Shown piece after piece: positions 1 to 13,108 of a DNA stretch of 64,000 nucleotides (position 1 is the first letter of the stretch; each line of letters begins with the position of its first letter). The position numbers and the translations under genes are program-made. Location of the stretch: positions 2,452,001 through 2,516,000 of the forward strand of contig NZ_CP099917.1 in the NCBI RefSeq assembly GCF_030994125.1. The letters are read 5' to 3'. The notes beneath the pieces were generated by a model. It saw only the letters and a list, made by a program, of their open reading frames with translations, was not told the DNA's origin and did not search any database. This DNA is from Pseudoalteromonas xiamenensis. GTDB taxonomy: Bacteria > Pseudomonadota > Gammaproteobacteria > Enterobacterales > Alteromonadaceae.

Positions 1-159
1 GAAATGACGGCTTGGACACAGCAAACGGACGGTTCTATTGAGGAAATAATGGGGTTGTTACACACGGAATTAGCACTCGAAGGTATGCAATTTCATCCCG
101 AAGCAATCCTAACGGAATATGGTCTGACTCTACTTGATAACTTTATTCGTCGCTTCTAA
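1..159 (+). CDS. pabA: PabA glutamine amidotransferase, 3' end only (partial)
   Basis: The first 52 codons in frame 1 form the C-terminus of a class I glutamine amidotransferase; the 5' part lies outside the window. The stretch [14 protein letters not shown] carries the His and Glu of the Cys-His-Glu catalytic triad in the usual HPE motif and is followed by a LLDNFI-type terminus. TrpG (anthranilate synthase component II) and PabA (aminodeoxychorismate synthase component II) look alike here. PabA is preferred because pabA commonly lies beside argD/astC in gammaproteobacteria, and astC follows. The role would be to deliver ammonia from glutamine to chorismate for folate synthesis. Confidence 0.8.
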   Translation, partial: EMTAWTQQTDGSIEEIMGLLHTELALEGMQFHPEAILTEYGLTLLDNFIRRF

Positions 160-276
160 CCTATAATAAGCGTCTACAGAAAATGTGATTTATTAGTAAA
201 ATCGGGATAGTATTACGGTAAGTAAGCCAAAAGCATCATTTCTTTTTTAGAATCACGTAAAGTAATTAGAGGATCC

Positions 277-1449
277 ATGAGCCAAGATATCCGCCAGTCA
301 AGGATTGCTCAAGCGTTAGCGCAGCGAGCTCACGATGTGCTAATTAGCCATAATTTTGCTCAACAGCAAATTGGCTATATTCATACACTTGATCTCAATT
401 ATGGTGAAGATATTCCACAGCGTACCATGTTGGACGTCGAAATTGCTGCGGCGTCAAAACGTCAGGAACTCAATTCAAGCCATTTAAAATACGTCGCGAA
501 AGCCAGTAATCACTTACATCAAGTTATTGAATCAGCAATCGAAAACAAAAAAGAAGACTTAGAACAGCTTTACACCGAAGTAGTGGGAATTCAAGATACG
601 GTGCCCACCATATTAGATCTTCTGTCCGTGCGCTCCGCCTCCGTCGGTAGATTAGAACCACTAGTTAATGATTTAAGTTGGCTGGGACGAGATTTAGTGT
701 CTCTGGTGAACTTGCCACAATATCGGAAACAGTCAGCCAAAGGGACTGCAGTAAAGGTAGATACACCGGCACTGGCACTTAGGTATCTCGGTTTAGAAAA
801 TCTTCAGTTTGTCATTCCAACGTTTGCGATGCGCCATTGGATGCCTCATGCTACCGAGCCATTTCCGTTGTTGAAACGCAAATTACGAGACTTATCGATG
901 TCGACTGCCATTGCGGCAAGGCAGTTAGCCGAACTCGAGGGGGTCAACCCACAACATGCTTTCACCCTTGGTATGTTGATGGATCTTGGAAAAATTGCGG
1001 TGACGCGTCTTTATCTGCGAACGTTTGAGCAGGTATGGCAAAACAAGGTAATGATCGCACGCGAAAAAAACCACAAAGATCTTCACACCGCGCTGCTTGA
1101 GTTGAGCCCTGATCCGTTGTTTTTACGAAATCTGTTAATGCATGACAGCATGATTTTATCGGCAAAATTAATCGAGAAAATGGCCTTTCGCTATTTGCCA
1201 TTCAATGCGGTCATGGAAGAGTTAGTGGCGATCCACTCGTCCAACAATGAAGCTATCTCAGACCCATTACCTTTGACCCGAATTTTAACCAAAGCACACG
1301 GTTATGCTCAGTATCTGTTACTTAAAGACAGTAATTTGATTGAAGAAGACGAAGCACAAATGTGGTTTGAGCATTTAGGGTTGGATAAATCGTTGCTCGA
1401 ACACCTAGGAAAGTACAGCTACCATACGCTGCAGTTAACTATTTTATAA
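277..1449 (+). CDS. HDOD-domain protein
   Basis: A 390-residue cytoplasmic protein with no signal peptide or membrane segment. From about residue 110 to 290 it resembles the HDOD domain, a non-catalytic relative of the HD phosphohydrolases: it has a TPALALRYLGLENLQ stretch and a later LGMLMDLGKIAV helix. Residues 1-105 are a helical, charged region without a recognisable domain. A ribosome site AGAGGA precedes the ATG by about six bases. HDOD proteins usually act in signalling or stress control, but the target here is unknown. It lies between pabA and the ast genes and is separated from astC by 311 bases, so it is probably not in the ast transcript. Confidence 0.8.
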   Translation: MSQDIRQSRIAQALAQRAHDVLISHNFAQQQIGYIHTLDLNYGEDIPQRTMLDVEIAAASKRQELNSSHLKYVAKASNHLHQVIESAIENKKEDLEQLYTEVVGIQDTVPTILDLLSVRSASVGRLEPLVNDLSWLGRDLVSLVNLPQYRKQSAKGTAVKVDTPALALRYLGLENLQFVIPTFAMRHWMPHATEPFPLLKRKLRDLSMSTAIAARQLAELEGVNPQHAFTLGMLMDLGKIAVTRLYLRTFEQVWQNKVMIAREKNHKDLHTALLELSPDPLFLRNLLMHDSMILSAKLIEKMAFRYLPFNAVMEELVAIHSSNNEAISDPLPLTRILTKAHGYAQYLLLKDSNLIEEDEAQMWFEHLGLDKSLLEHLGKYSYHTLQLTIL

Positions 1450-2969
<1,520 letters not shown>

Positions 2970-2978
2970 GAATTAGGA

Positions 2979-3003
2979 TTAGGGGAGTGCATAGCTCCCC
3001 TAA
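2979..3003 (+). terminator. Hairpin between astC and astA
   Basis: A 9-bp perfect stem TTAGGGGAG/CTCCCCTAA with a 7-base loop lies just after the astC stop. It is followed by AAATATC, not a T tract. It is therefore more likely a partial attenuator or an mRNA-stabilising or processing hairpin than a full terminator. Confidence 0.5.
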
Positions 3004-3039
3004 AAATATCAATTATTTAAATGGGGAGTAAGCGAGCTC

Positions 3040-4056
3040 ATGTTAGTTCTTCGCCCAATCCGAGAAAGTGATTTTCCAGCGTTATTAAACATAGCCCATG
3101 AATCGGGCCATGGTTTCACCTCGTTACCCGTTCATGAAGAATTGCTGCAAAACAAAATTGCGCGTTCAATGGCTTCATTTGAAAAAGAGGCCGATCATCC
3201 GCACGATGAAGGCTATCTCTTCGTACTAGAAGACACAGAAACAGGTGATGTTGTAGGTACGTCTGCTATCGAAGCTGCCGTCGGGTTAGATGATGCGTTT
3301 TATCACTACCACCTTTCTAAAGTGATCCATTCGTCACGCACGTTAAACGTCTACAAAGCCGTAGATATTTTAACTTTGTGTAATGATTACACTGGTGCAA
3401 CGGAATTGTGTACTCTGTTTTTGAGACCGCAATTTCGTCAAAAGTACAATGGCAAATTGCTGTCTAAAGCGCGCTTTATGTTTATCAAACAACATCAAGA
3501 GCGTTTTGCGGATACCGTGATTGCAGAAATGCGTGGCGTGTCTGATGAGCACGGCAACAGCCCATTTTGGAAATGGTTGGAAGAGCACTTCTTCTCGATG
3601 GATTTCCCAACAGCCGATTATTTAACCGGTATCGGTCAGAAAGTGTTTATCGCCGAGTTGATGCCTAAGTACCCAATTTACGTGAATCTTTTAAGCAAAG
3701 AAGCACAAGCGGTTGTGGGTGAAGTGCATGACAATACGCGCCCTGCAATTGAACTTTTGAAGAGTGAAGGCTTCACGTTCAACGGCTATGTGGATATTTT
3801 CGATGCCGGTCCAACCGTGGAAGCTCAGGTCGAAAACATTCGCACCGTACGTGACTCTCAAGTCAAAATAGTCAAAATTGGAAACAACCAAGGTGGTTCC
3901 CCATACATGGTCGCTAATGATAAACTTGTCGACTATCGAGCTGCTGTGGTTGAGTTGAGCGTGGATGCAGGTTCTAACGAACTTGTTATTTCGCAAGCAG
4001 TGGCTGATGCGCTACTTGTAAAAGAAGGTGACTCTCTCACCATCGCAACCATCTAA
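3040..4056 (+). CDS. astA: Arginine N-succinyltransferase
   Basis: A 338-residue AstA protein, matching the family length of about 340. It starts with the characteristic MLVLRPIRESDFPALLNIAHESGHGFTSLP region, and FLRPQFRQKYNGKLLSKARFMF and the MRGVSDEHGNSPFWKWLEEHFF block follow. It transfers succinate from succinyl-CoA to arginine, the first step of the ammonia-producing AST pathway, in the cytoplasm. GGGGAG upstream gives the ribosome site. It lies 70 bases after astC and 14 before astD, so astC-astA-astD is probably one transcript with the hairpin after astC as a possible partial stop. Confidence 0.95.
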   Translation: MLVLRPIRESDFPALLNIAHESGHGFTSLPVHEELLQNKIARSMASFEKEADHPHDEGYLFVLEDTETGDVVGTSAIEAAVGLDDAFYHYHLSKVIHSSRTLNVYKAVDILTLCNDYTGATELCTLFLRPQFRQKYNGKLLSKARFMFIKQHQERFADTVIAEMRGVSDEHGNSPFWKWLEEHFFSMDFPTADYLTGIGQKVFIAELMPKYPIYVNLLSKEAQAVVGEVHDNTRPAIELLKSEGFTFNGYVDIFDAGPTVEAQVENIRTVRDSQVKIVKIGNNQGGSPYMVANDKLVDYRAAVVELSVDAGSNELVISQAVADALLVKEGDSLTIATI

Positions 4057-4061
4057 GTTAG

Positions 4062-5543
<1,482 letters not shown>

Positions 5544-5562
5544 TGGTTCAGTCTTAAGTACT

Positions 5563-5589
5563 AAAAAAGCAGCCTAGGCTGCTTTTTTT
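5563..5589 (+). terminator. Rho-independent terminator after astD
   Basis: The perfect stem AGCAGCC/GGCTGCT, with only two bases (TA) between the arms, is flanked by six A residues upstream and seven T residues downstream. It ends the ast transcript and can work in both directions, although no convergent gene is present. Confidence 0.9.
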
Positions 5590-5677
5590 GTTTTGCTTGG
5601 CGCACAAAAGTAGCAATCAAGATCACTTTCTGCTTAAATCAAAGCAAGCGGTATTAATTCTTTTAGGTGGGTAAAAC

Positions 5678-6013
5678 ATGGTGCTTGATCAACAAGGATA
5701 CGACGAATTAGTGATGTATTTAACACACAATTTAGCCTTGTTTGAAAAGCCTGGCGTTGTAAAGCCCGGTGCACCGACGGTGATAGAGTTGATTGAAGAT
5801 GTCATCGCGGAGCAGGTTATTCGTTTGTGTGAGCAACACAACGCACTGTCGACAGAGCAGCGCAGTATGATTGTGCGAGAGGTTGATGGTATTGTTTATG
5901 ACCTACAAGAAGTGCTTTCCAGCGTGACGGATAAACGCGTCACCGAAGAACAGCGAGCTTTTATTGAAGAGTTTGCAGGACTCGTCAAAAATTTATTTGA
6001 TTCAGCGGTTTGA
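5678..6013 (+). CDS. DUF3802 family protein
   Basis: A 111-residue acidic, helical cytoplasmic protein with no signal peptide. Its start (VLDQQGYDELVMYLTHNLALFE) and end (EFAGLVKNLFDSAV) resemble the DUF3802 family seen next to ast genes in marine Alteromonadales. That placement is from memory, not from a search. The function is unknown. It has its own upstream region after the astD terminator. A ribosome site TAGGTGGG precedes the ATG. Confidence 0.7.
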   Translation: MVLDQQGYDELVMYLTHNLALFEKPGVVKPGAPTVIELIEDVIAEQVIRLCEQHNALSTEQRSMIVREVDGIVYDLQEVLSSVTDKRVTEEQRAFIEEFAGLVKNLFDSAV

Positions 6014-6089
6014 CCGCAAAATTCAATTCTTAGGTAAGGTTAAACCGCGCAGTGACTGGCGCGGTTTCTGTTTATAAAAGGTAGAAAAA

Positions 6090-6497
6090 ATGGACGCAGT
6101 AGTAAAATGGGTGGAAGGCGATACGTTTATTGGTCGTTCTCATTCAGGTCATAACGTTGTGTTTGATGCAGGCAAAGACAGCGCAGCGCCAAGCCCAATG
6201 GAAATGGTATTGATGTCTGCTGGCTGCTGTTCATCGGTTGATGTGGTGAGTATTTTGAAAAAAGCCCGTCAAATTGTGCATGGCGTAGAAGTCAAACTCA
6301 CAGCGGAGCGAGCAGAAAACGCACCTAGAGTATTTACCAAAATGAATCTACACTTTGTCGTTACTGGGGAAAAGGTAGCTGAAAACCATGTAGCTCGCGC
6401 AGTTCAATTGTCAGCAGAAAAATATTGCTCAGTTGCGTTAATGCTTGAAAAAACAGTCGAAATTACACATAGCTTTGAGGTAGTTGAAAGCGTTTAA
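6090..6497 (+). CDS. OsmC family protein (YhfA-like)
   Basis: A 135-residue OsmC/Ohr-fold protein. The SPMEMVLMSAGCCSSVDVVSILKK segment holds the first conserved cysteine region, and AVQLSAEKYCSVALML holds the second conserved cysteine, the expected pair of redox cysteines. OsmC/Ohr proteins reduce organic hydroperoxides, but the YhfA-like branch has no firmly known substrate. The gene follows DUF3802 by 76 bases; AAAGG lies before the ATG. Its stop codon is inside a terminator hairpin. Confidence 0.85.
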   Translation: MDAVVKWVEGDTFIGRSHSGHNVVFDAGKDSAAPSPMEMVLMSAGCCSSVDVVSILKKARQIVHGVEVKLTAERAENAPRVFTKMNLHFVVTGEKVAENHVARAVQLSAEKYCSVALMLEKTVEITHSFEVVESV

Positions 6498-6512
6498 AAA
6501 TAACGCTTTTTT
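6487..6512 (+). terminator. Terminator overlapping the end of the OsmC-family gene
   Basis: Stem AAAGCGTT/AACGCTTT with a 7-base loop that contains the TAA stop codon, followed by TTT. It separates the OsmC-family gene from speD. Confidence 0.75.
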
Positions 6513-6589
6513 GAACGGGCATTTTCGTATAAAATCCGCGAACTTTTGGTTCTGCAAAGCAGATTGACATGTTATAAGGTTGACTTAAC

Positions 6590-7402
6590 GTGAGCAAGCC
6601 CTTTAATAAAATCAAACTTCATGGCTTTAATAACTTAACTAAAAGTTTGAGCTTCAGTATTTATGATATTTGCTACGCACAGACAGAGCAGCAACGTCAA
6701 GAGTACATCGAGTACATCGATGAACAGTACAGCGCTGACCGTTTAACGGACATTCTGAAAGAAGTAGTTGATATTATCGGTGCAAACATCCTAAATATTG
6801 CACGCCAAGACTATGATCCGCAAGGTGCGAGTGTGACGATTTTGGTTTCAGAAGAGCCGGTAGAAAATCGTGATTCGTTTGTGGATGATGAAACACCAGG
6901 GCCATTGCCTGGTGCGGTCGTTGCGCATTTAGACAAAAGTCACATTTGTGTTCACACGTATCCTGAATCGCATCCTCATGATGGCATTTGTACTTTCCGT
7001 GCTGACATCGAAGTGTCGACGTGTGGTGTGATTTCACCGCTGAAAGCCTTAAACTTCCTTATCCATAAGTTAGAGTCAGATGTGGTAACGATTGATTACC
7101 GTGTTCGTGGTTTTACGCGTGATGTGAATGGTGTAAAGCACTATATCGATCATGAAATTAACTCGATCCAAAACTACATGACGGTAGATACAAAAGAAGC
7201 GTACCAAATGATGGACGTGAATGTGTATCAAGAAAACCTGTTCCATACAAAGATGATGTTGAAGAACACGGACTTAAACGCCTATCTGTTTGGTGTAACA
7301 ACGGACGATCTTTCTGCTGATGAAGAGGAAGAAATCCGTCATAAACTGACTCGCGAGATTCAAGAAGTATTCTACGGTCGTAACTTGCCGTATGCGGACT
7401 AA
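6590..7402 (+). CDS. speD: S-adenosylmethionine decarboxylase proenzyme
   Basis: A 270-residue SpeD of the E. coli type (E. coli protein 264 residues). The [16 protein letters not shown] motif contains the self-cleavage site. Ser117 should become the pyruvoyl group that replaces PLP. It makes decarboxylated AdoMet, the aminopropyl donor for spermidine. It starts with GTG; the upstream AAGGTTGA is a plausible ribosome site. speE is not adjacent, so the partner aminopropyltransferase must lie elsewhere. Two terminators follow before the convergent receptor gene. Confidence 0.95.
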   Translation: MSKPFNKIKLHGFNNLTKSLSFSIYDICYAQTEQQRQEYIEYIDEQYSADRLTDILKEVVDIIGANILNIARQDYDPQGASVTILVSEEPVENRDSFVDDETPGPLPGAVVAHLDKSHICVHTYPESHPHDGICTFRADIEVSTCGVISPLKALNFLIHKLESDVVTIDYRVRGFTRDVNGVKHYIDHEINSIQNYMTVDTKEAYQMMDVNVYQENLFHTKMMLKNTDLNAYLFGVTTDDLSADEEEEIRHKLTREIQEVFYGRNLPYAD

Positions 7403-7442
7403 GTTACAAAGCGGCTTTTCTGTTTTGTAACAACCAAAAAAT

Positions 7443-7468
7443 AAGCGGCGTTCAGCCGCTTTATTTTT
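7443..7468 (+). terminator. Terminator after speD
   Basis: Stem AAGCGGC/GCCGCTT with a 5-base loop, followed by TATTTTTT. It ends the speD transcript. Confidence 0.85.
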
Positions 7469-7474
7469 TCCAAT

Positions 7475-7501
7475 AAAAAACACGCCAATGGCGTGTTTTT
7501 T
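7475..7501 (-). terminator. Bidirectional terminator between speD and the TonB receptor
   Basis: Stem AACACGCC/GGCGTGTT around a 3-base loop, with A and T runs on both sides. It lies just past the receptor stop on the minus strand and also backs up the speD terminator. Confidence 0.85.
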
Positions 7502-7517
7502 ATTTGTGACCTCAAGC

Positions 7518-9596
7518 CTACATAGAGTAAGTAACAGTGACACCCCAAACTCTCGGTTCACCCCACTGAACGTAGTTTTGTGTCGTGTAACCATCCAGTG
7601 GGTTATTGCCAAATTCAAAGCCGCGTACTGGCACATTTTTATCTAATGCATTACGAATATACGCATTGACGCGCCACGCATCGCGTTGGTAACTCAATCC
7701 GGCGTTAACTAAGTTGGTATTCGGTGCTTTCGCGTTGTGGCTGTCAGAGAAGAAATACTCGTCTTTACCTTCTACCCCTAAACTCACTTGCCAGTGATCG
7801 GCAAAGTCATAGCGACCAGTAAAAGCGTACTGGTACTTTGGTGCTTGAGCTTGGTCTCGACCATCTTGGTCAACACCGCTTTGGGTTGTAAATTTGTCTA
7901 TTTCTGTGTCCAAGTAACCTAAGCTGTAAGACAAGTTAAAAGGCGCATCAAATTGATATTGGCCTTCAATTTCCAAGCCATAGCTTTTGCCACCATCCGC
8001 ATTGGCAATGTAGCCTGCAAAGCGTTGATCTTGCACTTTCCAAGCTTTCAACTGCATGTCTTCGCGGTGCATGTAAAATGCCGTTAAGCGTAAGGTATGT
8101 TTATTGTCTAGTGAAACACCGCGAACACCAAATTCCGCATTCCACAAATATTCAGGGGCAAAGCTTTGGTTTTCCACAGGCAGCGCTAAGCCATCATCCT
8201 GTGCTTTGGCTAATGCTTCACTGTTAATCCCACCGGCTTTAAAGCCTCGAGTTAAACTCGTGTAAATCATGGTTTTCGGTAGGACTTGATACTCTAGTGC
8301 AATTTTACCACCAACCATCGTGTCGTCCGTGGTTGCAGTCAGTTGATAGCTGTCGCTGTAGTCTCCTTCATAGCGTTCCACGCGAAGACCTGTGATGAGT
8401 CGTGTTTGCTCATCCAACAGCGTTTCTTTTTGACCATAAATAGCTTGATTGTTAACTTCATAGCGAGAATTGAAGTCAGTGGTGAACCAAGTATATTGAC
8501 GGACTAAATCGACATCGCGACGCTGTGCGATAGCGCCTAGCACCCATTCGTTTTGCTTGCCTGACAAGAACACATCCACAGACGCATCTTGGCGGTCGCG
8601 CAAATAACGGTCTGTAGAGCTGTAACCGTCAGCATGAAGCCCGGCAGCGCAAAGAGAAGGTTTAGTGGCATCTTTACAGACCCAGTCCTCGTCGTAGCTA
8701 TAAACAAGGTCTGCATCGAGACCTGTAATCTTCGATTGCAGATTAAACGCATCAAATCCCGTGTAGTTAACCGTCCAAGCTGCAGCTTTGCTTTCTTGAG
8801 TGTCTTTGCCCGGTTCATCCGCAACGCTGGTTCTGGAGTTGTCGAGCGTAAAGCCATCATATCCATTATCGATATCTATGTAGTGAAGCACTAAAGTGCT
8901 AGATAGCGCGTCAGTAAGCTGGGTGCTAAATGCCACTCGGGCGGATGCTTCGTCTAAGTTCTGCGTCGGTTTGTCCAAATACACATTATCGACATAGCCG
9001 TCACTGGTATTTTGGTAGAAACTTGCACGCACCGCGGATGAATCTGACAATGCGACACCTGCAGCGATACCTGCTTGCCATGCATTGTAGTTACCGGCTC
9101 CAACTTGGAGCTTTACTGCGTTGTCACTTGGACGCACTCCGCTGATTTGAACGACGCCCGCTAAGGCATCTGCGCCGAATCGAGTACCTTGTGGGCCTCG
9201 GTAAATTTCAAGTTGTTCAGTATCAAATAAGACACCCGCCCCACCTAGACCGGAGTAATTTATCCCATCTATCAGGAGTGCGACGCTTGGATTGATTGGA
9301 TCGACAAATTGCGAGCGAAGGCCAATGCCGCGCATTTGAATGAATTTACCGCGAGATGCCCCAGCTGTGAAATTGATGTTCGCCGCTTGGTTTAGAATGT
9401 TTTCTAAATGGGTCGCTCCTCTGTCTTGCATTTCGCTGTCGGTGAAGACGCTTGCGCTTGCAGAGAGTGTGATCAGGTTTTCTTTTTTAAAGTCGCCAGT
9501 GACTTCTATGGTCTCTAAATCATTGCTCGATGCCAACGCATTACCGTGGAAAAACGGGAGTAAAGCACATGCAAGTACAGAAAGATTTCTTTTCAT
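7518..9596 (-). CDS. TonB-dependent outer-membrane receptor
   Basis: A 692-residue receptor. Residues 1-22 are a signal peptide ending ALA. A TonB-box-like DLETIEVTG follows at about 26-34. The plug domain runs to about 160, with the RGIGLRSQF and EIYRGPQGTRFGADALAGVVQI signatures, and then comes a 22-strand-type barrel with YTSLTRGFKAGGIN and the C-terminal repeat region. It imports a scarce ligand (siderophore, vitamin or sugar) using TonB energy. The ligand cannot be told from sequence, and no transporter genes are adjacent. The last residue is Met rather than the usual Phe or Trp. No ferric-uptake box was recognised upstream. Confidence 0.92.
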   Translation of the reverse strand: MKRNLSVLACALLPFFHGNALASSNDLETIEVTGDFKKENLITLSASASVFTDSEMQDRGATHLENILNQAANINFTAGASRGKFIQMRGIGLRSQFVDPINPSVALLIDGINYSGLGGAGVLFDTEQLEIYRGPQGTRFGADALAGVVQISGVRPSDNAVKLQVGAGNYNAWQAGIAAGVALSDSSAVRASFYQNTSDGYVDNVYLDKPTQNLDEASARVAFSTQLTDALSSTLVLHYIDIDNGYDGFTLDNSRTSVADEPGKDTQESKAAAWTVNYTGFDAFNLQSKITGLDADLVYSYDEDWVCKDATKPSLCAAGLHADGYSSTDRYLRDRQDASVDVFLSGKQNEWVLGAIAQRRDVDLVRQYTWFTTDFNSRYEVNNQAIYGQKETLLDEQTRLITGLRVERYEGDYSDSYQLTATTDDTMVGGKIALEYQVLPKTMIYTSLTRGFKAGGINSEALAKAQDDGLALPVENQSFAPEYLWNAEFGVRGVSLDNKHTLRLTAFYMHREDMQLKAWKVQDQRFAGYIANADGGKSYGLEIEGQYQFDAPFNLSYSLGYLDTEIDKFTTQSGVDQDGRDQAQAPKYQYAFTGRYDFADHWQVSLGVEGKDEYFFSDSHNAKAPNTNLVNAGLSYQRDAWRVNAYIRNALDKNVPVRGFEFGNNPLDGYTTQNYVQWGEPRVWGVTVTYSM

Positions 9597-9754
9597 AATT
9601 CATTCAGTTCCATCGTTAGTGCCGCTATTTTAACAAAAGCACACCATGTTAAAAGGCGAGATTGCACAGAAATTGTCACTTTCTGTTATAGAGCAGACCA
9701 GTCTACAGATTCAGTGTGGTATAAACGGGTCAAATTTAGCAAAAGGATCAGTTT

Positions 9755-10156
9755 ATGACATTTAAAATAGAATTGAGCGTGCGTGACTATGAGTGCGACT
9801 TGCAAGGGATTGTAAACAACGGGGTGTACTTTAACTATTTGGAACATGCTCGCCACGAATTTTTGCTCGCCAATGGAGTTGATTTTGCCAAGCTCGCAGA
9901 AGATAAAATTAATCTAGTGGTGATCCGTGCCGAAATGAACTTTAAAGATTCATTGAAACCAGGAGATCGTTTTGTCGTTGAAGTGGAACCGACGAGATTG
10001 AGTCGACTCAAGTTCGGATTTTTGCAGCGAGTGATCCGAATGAGTGATGATAAAGTGATGTTGGATGCACTGATTGTAGGAACATCTGTTAATGAACAAG
10101 GGCGTCCGTTTCTTCCTGAAGCAGTTGATTCACTTTTTATTCCCTATAAAGGCTGA
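9755..10156 (+). CDS. Acyl-CoA thioesterase (4-hydroxybenzoyl-CoA thioesterase type)
   Basis: A 133-residue single hotdog-fold protein. The VRDYECDLQGIVNNGVYFNY stretch at about 9-28 holds the aspartate and N-N-x-x-Y-F pattern of the YbgC/4HBT active site, and YLEHARHEFL follows. It should hydrolyse an acyl- or aryl-CoA in the cytoplasm; the substrate is unknown. It is not beside tol-pal genes, so it is not the canonical ybgC locus. AAAAGGATCAG provides the ribosome site. It is transcribed divergently from the TonB receptor across a 158-base gap. Confidence 0.85.
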   Translation: MTFKIELSVRDYECDLQGIVNNGVYFNYLEHARHEFLLANGVDFAKLAEDKINLVVIRAEMNFKDSLKPGDRFVVEVEPTRLSRLKFGFLQRVIRMSDDKVMLDALIVGTSVNEQGRPFLPEAVDSLFIPYKG

Positions 10157-10240
10157 AAAGCGGCGTAATTGAGCAGAAATACTGGGTCTGGCAAAAAGAG
10201 CAGTGTATACTTTACGTAATTTATTATTTGCCATTAGACC

Positions 10241-10650
10241 ATGAAAAGTATCGTTGTTTTTGCTGTTTTTGTCGCATTTCTGTTTGGATTGAGCGGCTGT
10301 AGTTCAACCCAAGTTATTTCTGAGAATTCGCTCAAACATACTTCGTGGCAATTGATCAGTTTAAATGGAAAAAAGCACAATTTTCGGCTCCAGTGAGTCT
10401 GAAATTTATCGAAGCTTTGCAAGTGTCTGGCTCTTCAGGTTGTAACCGTTACTTTGGGTCTGCATCATTACAAGACAATACTTTGTATATTGGTAACTTG
10501 GGCATGACACGAAAACTTTGTGATGAAGCAAGTAACGCGGTTGAACAACAGTTTCTTGCACTGTTACAGTCAGGCGTTAGAGCAACGTTTATTGACGGCA
10601 AATTGCAATTATCTGGTGAACAGACATTCCTTTTCAAAGCGGTTAAGTAG
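10241..10650 (+). pseudogene. META-domain (HslJ-like) lipoprotein, frameshifted
   Basis: Frame one from ATG 10241 encodes a lipoprotein signal (lipobox LSGC) and the start of a META domain (TSWQLISLNGKK), then stops at 10394-10396. The next frame continues with APVSLKF, VSGSSGCNRYFG and the IGNLGMTRKLCDEA block and ends at 10650. Together they give one normal HslJ-type protein of about 136 residues. The break is at the A run 10369-10374: six A are present and seven would restore the frame. The site also reads A AAA AAG in the zero frame, a known slippery sequence, so a minus-one ribosomal shift would make the full protein. HslJ proteins are stress-linked outer-membrane lipoproteins. Confidence 0.8.
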
Positions 10651-10762
10651 TTTAAGACGACGCCTTAACCCTTTCATTTTAGCTCACCTGTCGCGCTCGG
10701 TATGAAAGCATGTTTTTTGATTATGAGAAATTAACGCGTTTTTCGGTTGTACCTTAACCTAA

Positions 10763-10790
10763 TTCTCAGTTAGACTCTTTGGCGTACAAT
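10763..10790 (+). promoter_or_regulatory. Possible promoter for the thiamine leader
   Basis: TACAAT at 10785-10790 with a weak minus-35 TTCTCA at 10763-10768 (16-base spacer) lies immediately before the TPP riboswitch. The minus-10 is good and the minus-35 is poor, so the assignment is tentative. Confidence 0.4.
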
Positions 10791-10800
10791 ATTTCGTTTA

Positions 10801-10884
10801 CTTGTCGGAGTGCCCTTTTGGGCTGAGATCGCATTTTGCGGGATCCGTGAACCTGATCAGGTTAATACCTGCGTAGGGAACAAG
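10801..10884 (+). ncRNA. TPP riboswitch (THI element)
   Basis: The aptamer has all conserved parts: P1 arms CTTGT (10801-10805) and ACAAG (10880-10884), the GGGCTGAGATC pyrimidine-binding segment at 10820-10830, and the GTGAACCTGATCAGGTTAAT segment followed by GCGTAGGGAA at 10871-10880. It binds thiamine pyrophosphate and should turn off the thiC operon when thiamine is plentiful. The leader continues nearly 200 bases to thiC. CTTGTGAGC at 10909-10917 and GCTCACAAG at 10988-10996 are exact inverted repeats, and the first could also pair with the 3' arm of P1, which suggests a switching platform. Confidence 0.96.
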
Positions 10885-11050
10885 CAGCCAGTCTGTGATA
10901 AGATTGGCCTTGTGAGCAAATAGCCTCGTGTAGTTAAGTGCTTTTTCTGAAAAGCGTTAATTCGCGAAAAGGGAAGGTGTAACCTTCGCTCACAAGTAAG
11001 ATCCAATTAAAGCCAATGAGCTTTATCTCTTCCTGTAGTGGGAAATCTGA

Positions 11051-13033
<1,983 letters not shown>

Positions 13034-13108
13034 TTATTGTGATGCACGGTGTGCACAAGCGAGAATCGTGGCACACCACAATGATTCAAAATCGTAATAC
13101 GAGGTGAT

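Noticed and set aside
7518..10156. Genomic island around the TonB receptor
   Set aside because: No integrase, transposase, tRNA junction or clear base-composition change was seen; ordinary accessory genes are enough.
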